From Pictodentalium vernedei (taxonomy: Eukaryota; Mollusca; Scaphopoda; Dentaliida; Dentaliidae), in NCBI GenBank assembly GCA_031216915.1, contig CM062294.1, forward strand, positions 30,581,128-30,645,127: a stretch of DNA of 64,000 bases, written 5' to 3'. Positions within the stretch are counted from its first letter, which is position 1, and the number at the start of each line of letters is the position of its first letter. Of this stretch, positions 47,162 to 58,620 are shown piece by piece. The translations under genes were made by a program, and so were the position numbers. A model generated the notes under the pieces. That model made no database searches, had not been told where the DNA came from, and was given only the letters and a program-made list of their open reading frames with translations.

Positions 47162-47308
47162 TACCTAGTATTTAAATGACGGCACGTGAATACCGCTCAT
47201 ATACTGAGTATACTCGAGTCCATGGATTTTATTGATTGGCCAAAAGACGGAGTGTAAGTCAGTTAAGAACCTAGCCTAGCTGCAACCTAGCTGTTGATAT
47301 TCATGAAT

Positions 47309-47549
47309 TTAATCCTTTACCTAGCATGAAAAGCAGACGACACTTGCGAAAAAGATTCATGAATAACTATTTTTTTCAGTTTTTGTCTCACAAGCATAGG
47401 TTATTTCCCCTCGTTGGAACGAGCTCGTTCCAACGAGTTGTCATAGCTTATGTTTTTGAGACAAAAAATGAAAAAAAACTGAAAATTAATTGGCGATTTT
47501 TGAGAACACCGCTGGCCGGTTTTGGCCGTTCCGTTGCGTAAAGGGTTAA
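47309..47549. mobile_element. TTAA-type MITE, subfamily 1, reverse orientation
   Basis: TTAATCCTTTACCTAGCATG at the left and GCGTAAAGGGTTAA at the right, TTAA on both sides. The shortened palindrome centre is GTTGGAACGAGCTCGTTCCAAC. Confidence 0.8.
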
Positions 47550-48050
47550 ACAACCTGCTGGTCTGCTGTAACACCTCGCAGCTCGGCATCACTCACTCAC
47601 CTCACGATGTCAGATTGTTCAAATCCATGATCACTTTCAGCTGGGTAAGTAACTATTACTTGCATGAACCGATAAGACAATAGAATCAGGTTGTAATATT
47701 GGTACCACACTTTGGGTGAATAATATTTAACTTGTGTTGGGAGCAGGGGTTAAGTAAAGATTCAATTCTCTCGGTAGGTGAAATTATTTCTGAACTTCCT
47801 CAACTATTGATGGTTTGTACCAAACTATGACGTCACCTCTCTTATTCTGTTCGGAATTCGACGCTGTTATGGGTTGTTTATTTATCCACTATTCGTGGGT
47901 TTTACGTCCCGACGACCGCTAAAACGATGTGATGTCCCTTAACTCACAAACTTACTTATCGATCCTCTTCACTCCTGTCAGAGTAAAAGGTCTTAAGAAG
48001 AGTTCTCCACCCAGCAAAGGGTTTTGCCTTCATCTCCCCTTCTCCCCAGG
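47550..48050. other. Intergenic stretch
   Basis: About 500 bp with no feature I can support. Confidence 0.4.
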
Positions 48051-51000
48051 TCATTTCAACCCATTCAGGTCTCCCTCTACGGTTCTTCGACAGGTGGTTT
48101 TTGGCCTATCTCCTGGTCTGTTACCCGGTGGGGTCCATCGGAGGGCATCCCTGGTGATATTAGTTCCGGACAATCTGAGAAGATGTCCTATCCATCTTCG
48201 GCATCTCTTTTGTATTTGTTGGATGATGCAGGTGGACTCAATCAAGTCTAGCAGGTCTTTGTTGAGATCCTCTGTGGCCAGAATATTCTGCATATTCTAC
48301 GAAGGAAGCCATGATGGAAACTTAACAGAGTGCCCATGTCTGTTTTGTTGACTCTCCAGCATTCGCAACCATCATCAAGATGGATTTGATGTTACTGTTG
48401 TAGATTCGGAGCTTTGTTTTACAGCTACACTGCTTGGACTTCCAGACTGGTCTTAATCGTTCAAATACTAATCTTGCTTTAGCAAGTCTGTTTTTGATGT
48501 CATTCTTGGTACACAAAGTCCTCGGTACACAAAGGAGCCCAAATAGGTAAACTTTCTACCTGTTCAATATCCATGTTGTTCACAGTCAGTTTGGTGTTTG
48601 ATGTTGTATTTAGTCGCATTTCTTGAGTCTTTCTTGCATTTATCGGAAGTCCTGTTTGGTTTGCATAGCGACAGAGCCGTCTTGTCTTCTCTTGCATATG
48701 GTCTATTCTAGATGATAATAGAGCTATCTCGTCTGCAAAGTCCAGGTCTTCCAAAGTTGAGAACATGGACCATGTGATGCCTCTTTATTGGTCACTTGTA
48801 GTTTTCCTCATCACCCTGTCTATGGTTGCTAGGAATAAGAAAGATGGGCGAGATGATACAACCCTGTTTCACACCAGATTTGACTGCACGTTTGTTGTTT
48901 AAGAGCACTGCACATTTGAAGTCCGTATAGAAGCAGTTTATCAAAGTCGCGATTTTAATGGGTATTCCGTAAGATTTTAGGATTTCTCATAGTGTTTTTC
49001 TGTGTATGCTGTCGAAGGCTTTTAACTGGTTGCAACTATCAGGGTTTTGACAAAAAGGAGGGTACCTTTTAAAAATCACACTTTTGTTTACTTATGTTTC
49101 ATATTCAGTGAAAAACAAAATATTATTTTCAACATGAGTATCTCCTTTATTAAAATTATTGGAAATGCCTATAGGCACTTTCCAATAATTTTTAATAAAA
49201 CAGATTTTGAAGAACAAATTTGATCACCTAAAAAAATGTAGCCCTCAACCAGTTAAAGCCTATAAAGTTCAAGTATTAGGGAGCCTTCCATTCAATATAC
49301 TGCTCAATAATGTTCATCAGTGTGAAAATTTGATCGATACATCCTTTTACCTTCCTGAATCCACCTTATTCTTGTCTAGGGATCTTTTCGATTAAGTTTT
49401 GATTCTGTTCAGTAGTTCTCTACAGAAGACTTTGTTGGGAGTTGAGAGTAGTAATAAACCTCTCCAGTTGTCACATTTGCCTAGACCACCCTTCTTTGGT
49501 AGTTTCACAATGAGGCCTTTGGACCAATCACGGGATGTTATTCTCCTCCCAGATGTTACAAAAGAGGTTGTGCAGTGCATCTGTTGCTGTTCCAATGTCT
49601 GCCCTTTCAGTAGTTCGGCTTGAATGACATCAGTCCCTGCTGCTTTTCCGATCTTCGTGGATTTTATGGCTCTACTTACTTCTTCTTTTGACGGTGGATC
49701 AGTGCAAATATCCAGGCCGTCATTGGGGAGGGGGGGGGGGGGGGGGTCCTTCGAAAAAGACGTGGGTTCTGGTCTCTTCAATACTCATGTAAAATGCTTT
49801 ACCCACCGTGCTGCTTGTTCGTGTTCTGTGTCAATGATCCTCCCATTCTTATCTTTTACTTGAGTTTGTTATTTGGTCTGTCCGCTTAGCTCCTTGGTAA
49901 TCTTATAGACAGTACTTAGATCACCACCACTTGCTGACTTATCTACTTCTTCTACTCTTCCTTCGAGGTATGTTCTCTTGTCGTTCCTTGCTCTCTTTTT
50001 GAATTCCTTATCCTTCTCACTGTAATCTTTCTGAGCTTGTTCTCTCAGTCTGGGTGATTTACTTCCCAGGACCTGCGCTTTCAGTTTAGTTCTTTCTTCA
50101 ATTACTTTCAGTGTGTTTTCTGTCAGTCTTTATTGTTTCTTTTGCGAAATCCAATGGTCTTCTCGCTTACATCGATGTACGCTTTCTTGATGTTCCTCTA
50201 CTTATTATCTATATGATTTCCCGCTTTTGCGTTCAGGTCTTCCAGTGCTCTAAAATCTCTTTCTCAGTTCGATGGTAAATTTCTGTTTTAGGCGTTTAAC
50301 ATTGATTATTTTCTTATCAGACTTGTCGTTATTGTTAACCTTCTACATTTTTGAGATACTAAATGGTGGGCACTATACAGTGTCTAGCAGTGATCTTCGA
50401 CAGTTCCTAGTGAAGGTGATATGGTCAATTTCGTGTTATTTTATGACTATCATTGTGTTTGAATAGGTTCCTCCTATGACTATTCGTTGGACGCACTCAA
50501 GTTGGCTAGCCTTTCTCCATTTTTCATTCATAGTGCCATGTCCTTGTTTTCCATAGCTGTCTCGTACCCACTGTTGTCATTTCCCGCCTTTGCATTCTGA
50601 TCACCACCGGTCATGAGAAGAACGTCGTGTTGTAGTGTTTTGTTGATTTGAGCCTGTAGAACTTCGTAGCAAACGTATTTAATTTTCTCTTCGGTGTCGT
50701 TTGTCGGTGCGTAACACTGAATTACTGTTCTTTTCGCATATTTGGAGTTAAAGCTCGGATTAGTCTCTCATTGATGGGTTCCCATTCTGTTACGCAACGC
50801 GCACACTCTTTATTCATGGCAATGGCCACTCCTTCTACCAGAGTATATGATAGTACGCCCATGTGTTATTACTTTACATGTTCCTGTCCACCTGAATCAA
50901 ACAACCATTTTGTTACGCTTTATTTCGTTGATCACTTGTGCTGTTTTGGGGACCTGGTACATTGTCCCCACATTCCATATTCCGATTTTGATGGTCTTTT
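48051..51000 (-). pseudogene. LINE relic with APE endonuclease and RT, copy A
   Basis: Minus strand, from 5' to 3': KIGIWNVGTMYQ (near 50985) starts an APE-type endonuclease. Near 50740-50580 the reading gives IQCYAPTNDTEE and GGDQNAKAGNDN, typical endonuclease motifs. 49781-49392 is the RT N-half (KAAGTDVIQAELLKG, LPKKGGLGKCDNWRG). 48766-48500 gives LEDLDFADEIALL (active-site motif as ADE) and 48516-48322 the thumb. 48293-48051 gives the C-terminal RRWIGHLLR and GDRPKTTCRR. Frameshifts and stops break it throughout. It resembles the RTE-like endonuclease-reverse transcriptases common in invertebrates, but the clade is uncertain. Confidence 0.85.
49149..49195. repeat. Hairpin insertion in LINE copy A
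   Basis: About 21-bp arms (ATTATTGGAAATGCC and complement) with a short loop. The design resembles the hairpin at 32640-32687. Confidence 0.6.
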
Positions 51001-51630
51001 TGTAGACCATGAAATTCTGGTTCCTGCCTGAGGTTCCCGGTGTAACAGGAATGGAAGTCCGTAGGAAAATTAGTCCCTCTGGACTATTATTCCGCGGAAT
51101 GATAGTCCTAGGTCTAACATTTCTAGGAATAGTAGTCCGCCGGACTACTATTCCTAGAAATGTTAGACCTAGGACTATAATTCCGCGGAATAATAGTCCA
51201 GAGGGACTAACGTTCCTACGGACTTCCATTCCTTTTACACCGGGATGGGCTTTCACCTTGAACATTCATGCTGCCATCTCGGTAGCCCGTCTTCTCTTGG
51301 ACACATGCTGTGTTTTGAATTCTTCTGTTGATTTCCGTAATGGTATTGGTTTTTACAAGATGAGGTCATTAGCCTCTCACATAACCCCCTACCAGGGGGG
51401 AGGGAGGATTTATTTTCGAGGTTCCCATTTTCTAGATCAGTTACCTTACTGGGCTGGTGACTCATGATCCACCCATTTGTTTTGGTTAGAGTTACTCACA
51501 ATGATATACAAATATTATTTCATGCTTCCGTTACAGATATTAAAAAGAAATTCTGACCAGTGTGAACAATGCTATCAAGGTATTATGACGTCCAAGTCAG
51601 TTGGACACGATCTTGTCTGTGATGGTATTT
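51001..51630 (-). mobile_element. LINE copy A, 5' end interrupted by a palindrome
   Basis: The 5'UTR or ORF1 remnant of copy A (51253-51465 minus: HQPSKVTDLENGNLENKS, then LPRWQHEC) has a close relative at 53239-53523 of copy B (LENGNLENTP, LPRWQHEC). The common 5' end lies near TTGGACACGATCTTGTC at 51600-51616. The 211-bp palindrome 51035-51245 sits inside. Confidence 0.7.
51035..51245. repeat. 211-bp near-perfect palindrome
   Basis: The two 105-bp arms, centred on C51140, differ at about four positions. The sister LINE copy at 53225 lacks it, giving an empty site. The sequence is rich in TAGTCC/GGACTA and contains CCGCGG and CCTAGG. The open frames over it on both strands encode similar peptides because of the symmetry and are not genes. 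Confidence 0.93.
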
Positions 51631-51711
51631 ACTGTATACTTACTGTTGTTTTAGCATATTTGGAATTAAAACTTGCTCCGATTAGTCTCTCATTGATGGG
51701 TTACCATTCTA

Positions 51712-51962
51712 TTAACCCTTTACCCAACGTAACGGCCAAAACCGGCCAGCGCTATTCTCAAAAATCGTCAATTAATTTTCAAAATATTTTAATTTTTTGT
51801 CTCAAAAACATAGGTTATGACCCCTCGTTGGAACGAGCTCGCCGAGCTCGTTCCAACGAGGGGTCATAACCTATGTTTTTGAGACAAAAAATGAAAAAAA
51901 TTAGTAATTCAAGAATTTTTTTTGCAAGTGTCGTCTGCTTTTCATGTTAGGTAAAGGGTTAA
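51712..51962. mobile_element. TTAA-type MITE, subfamily 1, in LINE copy B
   Basis: 251 bp with TTAACCCTTTACCCAACG and GGTAAAGGGTTAA ends, TTAA on both sides and a palindrome centre almost identical to that at 42292. Comparison with LINE copy A shows the insertion point directly. Confidence 0.88.
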
Positions 51963-52016
51963 GCTACGCTAACACTCTTTATTTATGGTAATGGCCACGC
52001 CTTCTGTATGTCGGTT

Positions 52017-53022
52017 GGCGTTTCTATAAGGAAATAGCGTTTGTTTCTGTCTATTTCCTGAGTTATGAACCCCCAAAAAACAAAGGCCAAACTATGTAAA
52101 TGGGCGTAGACCATTTAAATTATGTCTGGCCTTTGCTTGTATGGGTTCATAACTCAAGAAATAGACAGAAACAAACGATCGTTCCTTATAATTAAACACT
52201 TGAAGGGCAATAAATTTAAACACTCTCTACTTTGGGGGGTCAAAATAAAAACCAGGTCGCATCACGCTTCCTTGTGATAACTGAATAAAAAGGCACAGTT
52301 TTCAAAAATTCTGTTTGAAATAACGATACATTTCACTGAAACATGTTCTTGTGTCATTAAAGATTTTACCAATGAATTGCAGAAGTTAAAAGGAACGCCA
52401 TAGGCCACGCCCACACAAGACTTCAATCTCCTTTTCCACTTGACGTGAGGGTGCGGTCATTCAAAGCAACACTGATTTAAATCTAATTCTGATTTTGACC
52501 ATTTCCTGAGAAACTGAAAACACAGTTTGTAAATGTGGAGTTCGTTATAAACCCAGATGACATGAAGTTGGTTGAACTTTGTCTCAGAAAGAGTTCCTTC
52601 AGACTATTTGGAAACTGGAAAGTGTTGTTGGCGTGAGTTTCGTTTGTGGATTATTATGACCGGACATTGTTTACGTTTGATTTTGGTAAAACGATGAACG
52701 CAGACGATCAACTATTGCATATAAACAAATTGAACATGGAATATAAAACATGATAAGGATTTCATTGTTTATTAAATTTTATTTTGGAAGTCTTTTTAAT
52801 ATGATGAGAAAAATATTAATTACTTCTCATGTTGAAACAATATGAGCATGCAGGGGTTCTTTTCCATTCACCCTGTGCAACGTAATCTTTAAGACAAACA
52901 TTGGGGTCGTGGTTTAGGGCGGGCCTAAATGCGTTTTTTTCTGTTCCATGTGTTATGAAAAGAAAAAAAACTTTAGCCAATCTTTTTGCCTGAAAATGCA
53001 TGAACAGAATTTTTTTTTAATT
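52017..53022. other. About 1 kb insertion in LINE copy B, with a long hairpin
   Basis: Absent from copy A at the equivalent position. It begins with a hairpin (52025-52073 with 52141-52190, continued inward by CAAAGGCCA with TGGCCTTTG). The rest is AT-rich with no coding signature. Its termini show no inverted repeat, so the mode of insertion is unclear. Confidence 0.6.
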
Positions 53023-53784
53023 ATACCACAGTATATGATAGTACGCCCCTGTGTTATTACTTTATCTGATCCTGTCCACCTGGATCAGACGCCCATTTTG
53101 TAACGCTTCGTTTCATTGATAGCTTGTGCTATTTGCGAGACCTGGAACATTGTCTTCACACTCCATACTCCGATATTGATGGTCTTTTTCGGGTCCATGA
53201 GGTTCTGGTTTCTGCCTAAGGTTTCCCGGTATGAGCTTTCACTTTATACATTCATGCTGCCACCTTGGTAGCCCGTTGTCTCTTCGACATCTGCTGTGTT
53301 TTTTTCTTCCGTTCATTTGGGTTTTACAAGGTGAGGCCATTAGCCTCACGCTTAACCCACTGCCACGGGGAGTGGGGGGGGGGGGGGTATTTTCGAGGTT
53401 CCCATTTTCTAAATCAGTTGCCTTACCGGGCTGGTGAGTCATGATCCACCCATTGTTTTGGTCAGAGTTACTCACAAAGATATACACATATTCTTTCGTG
53501 CTTCCGTTACAAATATAAAACATAAATTCTGGCCAGTGTGAACGCTAGTATCAAGGAATTGTGGCGTCCAAGTAAGTTGGACACGATCTTGTCCGTGATG
53601 GCATCGTTAATAATTATGGGTTCGGTGCAGAACAGAAAATGTAACTCGGACCCTATACACAAACACACATCTGTTCTATCGCTGACCGGTTGTTTACATA
53701 AAAAATTCATTCAAGTTAATTCAATGTGGTTTGAGAGATTGGAAACAAACATGTCGGAACTCTAGTTAAAAACAATCCACTAAA

Positions 53785-54394
53785 TGAATGCCCTCTAGCT
53801 TGTTGAGTAGCTAGCCTACTAGAATGCCCTCTAGCTTGTTGAGTAGCTAGCCTACTAGAATGCCCTCTAGCTTGTTGAGTAGCTGGCCTACTAGAATGCC
53901 CTCTGGCTTGTTGAGTAGCTAGCTTACTAGAATGTCCTCTAGCTTGTTGAGTAGCCAGCCTACTAGAAGGCCCTCTACCTTGTTCAGTAGCTAGCCTACC
54001 AGTATGTTCTCTAGCTTGCTGAGTAGCTAGTCTACTAGTAATGCCCTCTAGTTTGTTGAGTAGCTAGCCTGCTACAATGCCCTCTAGCTTGTTGAGTAGC
54101 TAGCCTACTAGTATGCCTCTAGCTTGTTGAGTAGCTAGCCTACTAGAATGCCCTCTAGCTTGCTGAGTAGCTAGCCTACTAGAATGCCCTCTAGCTTGTT
54201 GAGTAGCTAGCCTACTGGAATGCCCTCTAGCGTGTTGAGTAGCTAGCCTGCTAGAATGCCCTCTAGCTTGTTGAGTAGCTAGCCTACTAGAATTCCCTCT
54301 AGCTTGTTGAGTAGCTATCCTACTAGAATGCCCTCTAGCTTGTAGAGTAGTTAGCCTACTAGAATGCCCTCTAGCTTGTTGAGTAGCTAGCCTA
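53785..54394. repeat. 36-bp minisatellite, about 17 units
   Basis: The unit is about 36 bp (AATGCCCTCTAGCTTGTTGA, then GTAGCTAGCCTACTAG) with scattered substitutions and two single-base length changes. As 36 is a multiple of 3, a minus-strand frame (54438-54100) stays open and reads LATQQARGHSSR repeats. I regard that frame as a by-product. Confidence 0.95.
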
Positions 54395-54780
54395 GAATTT
54401 TTATTCTTAGAGTAGCATGGAAGTGATTGTTGCCACAAACGGATTTGTTTAGCATAAACTTAAATAATCATTAAACTTGTGAAGCTATAAACATTGTTGG
54501 TTTTTCAAGATTGCTTTAAAGATATGGAATGAAATTTATGACATTTAACATTACAAAACGACATGAAATCGGAACAGTCCTACCACACAGAGCAGTAAAT
54601 ACCGCACACAGCAGTATAAAAGATAGGTTTACACACAGTCAAAATATACATCTGAACAACTTTACAGTCGCAGTCACAGAGAAATCAAACACAAACACAC
54701 ACTTCAATCAAACAAAAATCAGCCGAGCATTACTGTTGTAGCCGTTGCGGTATAACGGCCATTTACCAACCAGCCTGGTT

Positions 54781-54850
54781 GGCCCGGTCTCTTTATCTCG
54801 TGGTAAATCGGTCGCTTTGTGCGCCAAAGGTCGACGACTCGAGCCCCGGC
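54781..54850 (+). repeat. tRNA-like sequence, possible SINE head
   Basis: The stretch contains CTCGTGGTAAATCGGTCGC (D-arm or A-box-like), CTTTGTGCGCCAAAG (anticodon-like stem of 4 bp with a 7-nt loop), then GACTCGAGCCCCGGC (B-box-like). Arm pairing is poor elsewhere, so it is not a functional tRNA. It resembles tRNA-derived SINEs. Confidence 0.3.
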
Positions 54851-55205
54851 TACTGCACTTCTCTCTAGATCTGTTAAACCCTTAACACTGTTCACTGGCT
54901 GGTTGTTAGAAACAAGTCTTCACTAGAGCAATTATGTTACAACATTTATATAAGTTTCGTAAAATCCACACCAATGATCCTGACCGCCCAGGGAACTACA
55001 ACATAAACAACCTTTTCGCTACATAAAATCGATAAATTATACCCTGTTTTTGGATAAAGGCGCAAAATAAAACATCACAAATTAAGCTGATAACTAGAAA
55101 TAATGGTAAATAACTGTGCCGATTTTTATCAGGCAACCTTTAGGTTGGGTACCCAAAATCGTGGTGGGAGGAAAAAAGGCTAACGATCCCAATAAGTCAT
55201 TTCAA

Positions 55206-55997
55206 CTACGTAAGTAGTAGACCATGGACCCGACCGTGCCCATTGGCAGGATCTCATGCAGGATCTCATGTTACGTCATAGTCAGGTGACCGAGTTGGCA
55301 CATCCAGCATGTGCCTATGTGCTACCTGTAATGTCTACAATGAAACATAAATATGTTTAGGGAAGTCAGAATAAAGAGAACGAAGAAGTCATAACAGAGC
55401 TTGTAGAAACCGAGAATTTAATGGGTAATCTGATCCAAGTAAACAATTATGGGGTTGTTTGTGGTAATTCTATTTACTCTAGGTCAATAGAACTTACCCC
55501 CGGGGCCCATAGGCACTATAACGCTGCGTGCTACTATTAAATCCATGGCATGGGGGTCCTAAAAAAGGATTCTTGGGGGAATCCGTACTAAATAAAGTCA
55601 TTTTTGGTGATTGGGGGGATTGTCGGGCTTATTTGGGTAATTCTACGAATCGGGAAATTACTCTCGTACAAAGGAACATACCCTCCAAACATACCCCTGT
55701 CCTATTAGAAGCCTTTGGGTAACATAGCAACCACGTGCTACCATAGAAACCAAGATGCGGCCACCAGTATACAAAATGTCCGACGGACACACGTATCACC
55801 CTAACAACACGCGCTGCGCATGCGCACTAGCATCAAGTATCACTATGGAGATGACGCCACAAGATGGCCGCTCACGCGGGCTACCAGAACAACACAGCCT
55901 GACTTAACTAGGTCACGTGACTATGACGTCACATGAGATCCTGGATGAGATTCTGCCAATGAGGCACGGACGGGTACATGGTTTACTACTTACGTAG
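55206..55997. mobile_element. 792-bp element with long terminal inverted repeats
   Basis: Arms 55206-55291 and 55912-55997 are inverted repeats of about 86 bp at roughly 90% identity, starting CTACGTAAGTAGTA. I see no clear target duplication. The interior has no transposase. It is probably a non-autonomous DNA transposon or foldback element. The arm ends next to ACGTCATAGTCA (55262-55273). Confidence 0.75.
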
Positions 55998-56397
55998 CAT
56001 AGGTTAATCATTATCATCGATTGACCGATCGAGATTACCTCACCTGTTATATTCAAATGTATTGTACGGAATTTATCTTAAAAACTGGATACGGTGATTT
56101 ATTATATGACTTCTCTGTTTTCTCGACATATTACCGTTTCCTATTTTCAATAAATATTGATTAGTGCTTCATTACACCTTCAGTTGATTTGGCTGACCAA
56201 TTTCAAAACCACGCTTTCTGACTGGTTATCACCGAATAGAACTGTGTCAAATTAATGCGCATGTAAATAGAACTATTTCAAATAATAACCCAAATATCGA
56301 TATGATTCAGCTTTTGTTATAACCATTCACTAAAATCCGAATGATAAGAAATGTATAAATACTTGAAAATTAGTATTTATAACGCCGAATTGTAGAG

Positions 56398-56670
56398 CTA
56401 TATTTTGTCCCAGTTATTACGTATGACTGCGTGCAGCTGTGATGCGTCGCAGCCAAAACACGACGTTGAAGGTGAAATTCCATTATTTAACAAATCTTTT
56501 CTATCGAAAACGTGTGCTTTTGGAAAGTCTGGCATCATATGATAAACACAATATGAAATTCGTGTTTTGGTGACACGATATTTACGGAACTCGACTCCAA
56601 ATTTCCCGTTTTGCCTTGGCTCGACAAAACGAAAATTCTTAGACTCGTTTCGTAAATATCGTACGACCAA
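56398..56670 (-). CDS. Unrecognised open frame, possible exon
   Basis: The frame of about 96 codons has no ATG at its 5' end. In frame it reads back to TAGAGGATATGG near 56690, where an AG could be a weak splice acceptor. The composition is protein-like (VVRYLRNESKNFRFVEPRQN, CFGCDA), with a normal stop at 56398. I recognise no family. It could be a terminal exon of a host gene, a transposon fragment or chance. Confidence 0.25.
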   Translation of the reverse strand: MVVRYLRNESKNFRFVEPRQNGKFGVEFRKYRVTKTRISYCVYHMMPDFPKAHVFDRKDLLNNGISPSTSCFGCDASQLHAVIRNNWDKI

Positions 56671-56705
56671 ACACTCATTCCATATCCTCTATATATGAAA
56701 TATAA

Positions 56706-56956
56706 TTAACTCTTTACCTAACATGAAAAGCAGACGACACTTGCAAACAAAATTTTTGATTAACTATTTTTTTTCATTTTTTGTCTCAAAAACATAGGTT
56801 ATGACCCCTCATTAGAACGAGCTCGATGAGCTCGTTCCAATGAGGGCTCATAACCTATGTTTTTAAGACAAAAAATGAAAATATTTTGAAAATTATTTGG
56901 CGATTTTTGAGAATAGCGCTGGCCGGTTTTGGTTGTTACGTTGGGTAAAGGGTTAA
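56706..56956. mobile_element. TTAA-type MITE, subfamily 1, reverse orientation
   Basis: TTAACTCTTTACCTAACATG and TTGGGTAAAGGGTTAA ends with TTAA at both sides, 251 bp. The palindrome centre GAGCTCGATGAGCTC is kept. Confidence 0.85.
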
Positions 56957-57429
56957 TACATTTGATGTGATACACCAGCAAAAGGAAGCTGAGAATTGAC
57001 TCGATTCTAAATCACTACCTTGATAACTTATCATGAAACTACTCATCTCCTATCATCGACTGACCATTCAACATGATATCACACATTGTTAAAAAAATAC
57101 CGTTACGAAAAAATCTGTCCTGCTATTCTACGAAACGCGCGAAAGTACATCCCCTTATCATACAAACGAGAGGCTTCTCTGATTAGGTAACCAGAGGCTC
57201 AAGTGAGCCTAAAACGCTCACCTGGCTCAAGTTGTCAATGAAGTACTTTTGACACAGTTATATACTACATGACAAATTTCGTTCACATCTGCCCAATGCT
57301 TCTGAAGATAGAAATTTGGAGTGAAGCCCTAATTTGGGAGCCCAAATTTTGACCTACTGAATTTCTTTGAAAAAAAGTGAATCTGCATCACTAAAGTAAG
57401 TTCCAAACAAGAAATCTAAGCATAATTGC

Positions 57430-58620
57430 AAGTGGCTTATAAAAAAAGATTTTAAAAGCATATATAAGGCTTATGGAGCATTAACCCCACCCTAACAAGA
57501 TATAGTAATTTGGCGGGAAAAATTAGAAGAGTGAATTCCACCAGCCTGAAGAAGGCAGTAGCTTCATTTGAACAAAGAAGAATAGGTTTACTCCAAAGAT
57601 GGTCTGTGCCATAAATGAATGAATTTGGCCCAGTGGTTTTGAAGAATAAGAAAGATTTCAAACTAGAGAAACATAATTTTACTTCCACCAGTAAATTCAA
57701 GTCTGTGTGAAAATGGTTTAAGCATAAAAAATAAACAAAACAGAAGGAGAATTTATGGAGGCTTATTTTTGGGGGTAAAATAATTTTAAAGAAATCAGAA
57801 ATAGGTGTTTATTAACAGTATTACATAAAATAAAATCTTTGGACCCACATTGAAGCCTTGAGAGGGTTAAATTAAAGATATTCATACAGGAATTAGAGAA
57901 TTTGTTTCCAAGAAACCAGAAAAAACATATGTGCTCTACATTGAAAAGGTTTGATAAAGGCATCAATAAAATCTTTGAAAGCCAAACTGAAGTCTTTTGA
58001 GGGTTAAATTAAAGACATCCATACAGGAATCAGATAAATGTTTCCAAGAAACCAGACAAAACATATATATTTGCACAGAACTGAAAGGGTTCAACATAAA
58101 ATAAAATCTTTGGAAAATATACACTATTGCGAGTGGCTTATGAGAAGAGGATTTTAAAAGAATTTTAGGCTCATGGAGCATTAATCCCACCCCAAGAGAC
58201 ATAGTAACTTTTGGGTAAAAAATCAGAAGAGTAAACTACACCAGCTTGAAGATGACAGCAGCTTCATTTGAACAAAGTAGAAAAGGTGTACTCCAAAGAT
58301 GGTCTGTGCCAAAAACGAATGAATTTGGACCAGTGGTCTTAAAGAATAAGAAAAGTTTCAAACTAGAGAAACAGAATTTATTTCCACAAGTAAATTCAAG
58401 TCTATGTGAAAATACTTGCAGCATTAGAAATAAACAAAATAGACAGAATTTGTAGGGGTAAAACTTTTTTAAGAAATCAGAAATAGGTTTTCGTTAACAG
58501 TATTTAAAGATATTCATACAGGAATCAGATAAATTTTTCCAAGAAACCTCAAAAACATATATGTGCTCAGCATTCAAAGGGTTTTATCAAGAATTCAGAA
58601 ATGGACATTTTTGGACCTGC
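57430..58620. repeat. Two diverged direct repeats of about 600 bp
   Basis: 57430-58000 and 58120-58600 align in order (AGCTTCATTTGAACAAAG, CTCCAAAGATGGTCTGTGCC, TTTCAAACTAGAGAAACA) with many differences. Some 57-60 kb phrases (CAGTGG.TCTGAAGAA) resemble a repeat widespread in marine invertebrate genomes. No coding signal. Confidence 0.65.

Larger units (their letters stand above)
51640..53610 (-). mobile_element. LINE relic copy B (5' part only), split by two insertions
   Basis: 51640-51711 and 51963-52016 match 50730-50840 of copy A, and 53023-53610 matches 50845-51035 and then 51246-51620. The insertions are a TTAA MITE (51712-51962) and about 1 kb of other DNA (52017-53022). Copy B is in tandem with copy A and stops shortly after the endonuclease start. 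Confidence 0.7.

Noticed and set aside
50897..51467. Two frames with similar peptides on opposite strands
   Set aside because: Both are read through the 211-bp palindrome, whose symmetry explains the similarity. Only the KIGIWNVGTM end is genuine LINE coding sequence.
53785..54394. CRISPR-like array
   Set aside because: Units are contiguous with no spacers, the context is eukaryotic, and no cas genes are present. It is a minisatellite.
54781..54850. Functional tRNA gene
   Set aside because: Only the anticodon-like stem and a B-box-like stretch are acceptable. D and acceptor arms do not pair well.
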